Shown here: piece after piece, positions 63,592 to 64,000 of the stretch
How positions within the stretch are numbered: position 1 is the stretch's first letter
Layout of the letters: every line of letters starts with the position of its first letter
Assembly: GCF_014645795.1 (NCBI RefSeq)
Contig: NZ_BMMK01000029.1
Span: 1 to 64,000, forward strand
Length of the DNA stretch: 64,000 nucleotides
DNA from: Longimycelium tulufanense
Lineage (GTDB): Bacteria > Actinomycetota > Actinomycetes > Mycobacteriales > Pseudonocardiaceae
Direction of reading: 5' to 3'
Translations under genes and position numbers: made by a program
The notes under the pieces: generated by a model
Seen by the model: the letters and a program-made list of their open reading frames with translations, nothing else
Database searches by the model: none
Told to the model about the DNA's origin: nothing

Positions 63592-64000
63592 TCCCTTCCG
63601 TGCTGGTCTCTGCCGCGCGATAAACCACCCTTGTGGGTGATAAGTCGACCGTATGTATCGTTGATGGCGCAGTCATAAATTGTGTCGAAGCCGACATGTC
63701 TGATCAATGGGTGCGAATCCTTCTGTGACTCCGCGCACTGCTCGCAATGAAGAACTCGGCACTCGTTGAGTTTGTTCGTATTGCCGGTACGTCGAATTTT
63801 CCGGAGTGCGGCAGCGTGGTTGCCATCGACCTGGCGCAGCGCGGATGATCCACGTATACGGCTGCCCGGTGCTGCGGTCTGATCCCGTGCCGTGTGCTCC
63901 TGACGTGCTGTCAGCTGCCCCTCCCCGCCCGGTGGAGCTCGTGTGCGAGCCCGTCGGTAGCGGGGTGGGTGGCGGTCCGTGATCACCGACCGTGACCAGC
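63592..64000. other. 410-bp promoter-like stretch at the right edge, no supported gene
   Basis: Visibly lower GC between 63600 and 63800. CACCCTTGTGGGTG (63627-63640) is a small inverted repeat near the AbrB-family gene's start. The only long frame gives an Arg/His/Gln-rich protein without a domain. It is probably regulatory DNA for the AbrB-family gene and for a gene beyond the edge. Confidence 0.5.

Noticed and set aside
63582-63986. Minus-strand frame of 134 codons at the right edge
   Set aside because: It overlaps the likely promoter and start of the AbrB-family gene and gives an unstructured Arg/His/Gln-rich product in a lower-GC, regulatory-looking stretch.

Overview
The window is high-GC actinobacterial DNA, most consistent with the Pseudonocardiales (Amycolatopsis/Saccharopolyspora-like). 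The signs are a WhiB-like protein, an EspR-type regulator, oligoribonuclease next to tRNA-His, a fused CobI-CobJ, coproporphyrin ferrochelatase, abundant GTG starts and ATGA/GTGA overlaps. All calls come from reading sequence and protein motifs; no search was run.

Region 1 (about 1-13.6 kb) is an integrated actinomycete integrative conjugative element (AICE) beside tRNA-Lys(CTT). From right to left it carries integrase, excisionase, a RepSA-like rolling-circle initiator, Spd-like membrane proteins, a WhiB-like regulator, an FtsK/TraB-type DNA translocase, a run of small unknown genes and an SCO3933-like regulatory protein. Opposite these, divergently transcribed, is a GntR regulator with a HAD phosphatase, an APH-fold kinase and a PP2C phosphatase, lower in GC than the rest. 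A PIN-toxin/antitoxin pair sits near the left edge. An exact 18-bp direct repeat (68-85 and 13601-13618) may mark the ends.

Region 2 (13.6-23.2 kb) is chromosomal: tRNA-Lys, tRNA-His, orn, a HerA-like ATPase, a P450, two PH-domain membrane proteins and an XRE-HTH/TPR-like regulator. Convergent to the regulator is a 99-residue secreted protein made of a signal peptide plus five RGIEWPDS repeats. This pair is the best candidate for an undescribed system: a repeat pro-peptide beside a possible peptide-sensing regulator. Three long perfect hairpins follow.

Region 3 (23.2-40.5 kb) holds an acyl-CoA reductase/acyl-CoA ligase operon behind paired palindromes, a ferredoxin-reductase-like flavoprotein, a flavin monooxygenase/TetR pair divergent from a Tat-exported GH109-like protein, a TPR membrane protein, a class A penicillin-binding protein, a phosphoribosyltransferase and alpha/beta hydrolase, a Fur regulator coupled to ferrochelatase, and an EspR-like regulator behind a three-site operator array.

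Region 4 (40.5-64 kb) contains a second P450, DUF4389, VOC and PPOX/F420-type proteins, then an aerobic cobalamin (corrin-ring) cluster: cobL, cobM, cobK, cobIJ, cobH, cobG and cobN. A cobalamin riboswitch precedes cobN and is flanked by 33-bp tandem repeats that extend into the cobG 5' end. The cluster is interrupted by an NTF2-like gene and an amidohydrolase. After it come tsaD, a DUF2306 protein divergent from a TetR regulator, a zinc alcohol dehydrogenase, L-asparaginase and an AbrB-family membrane protein.
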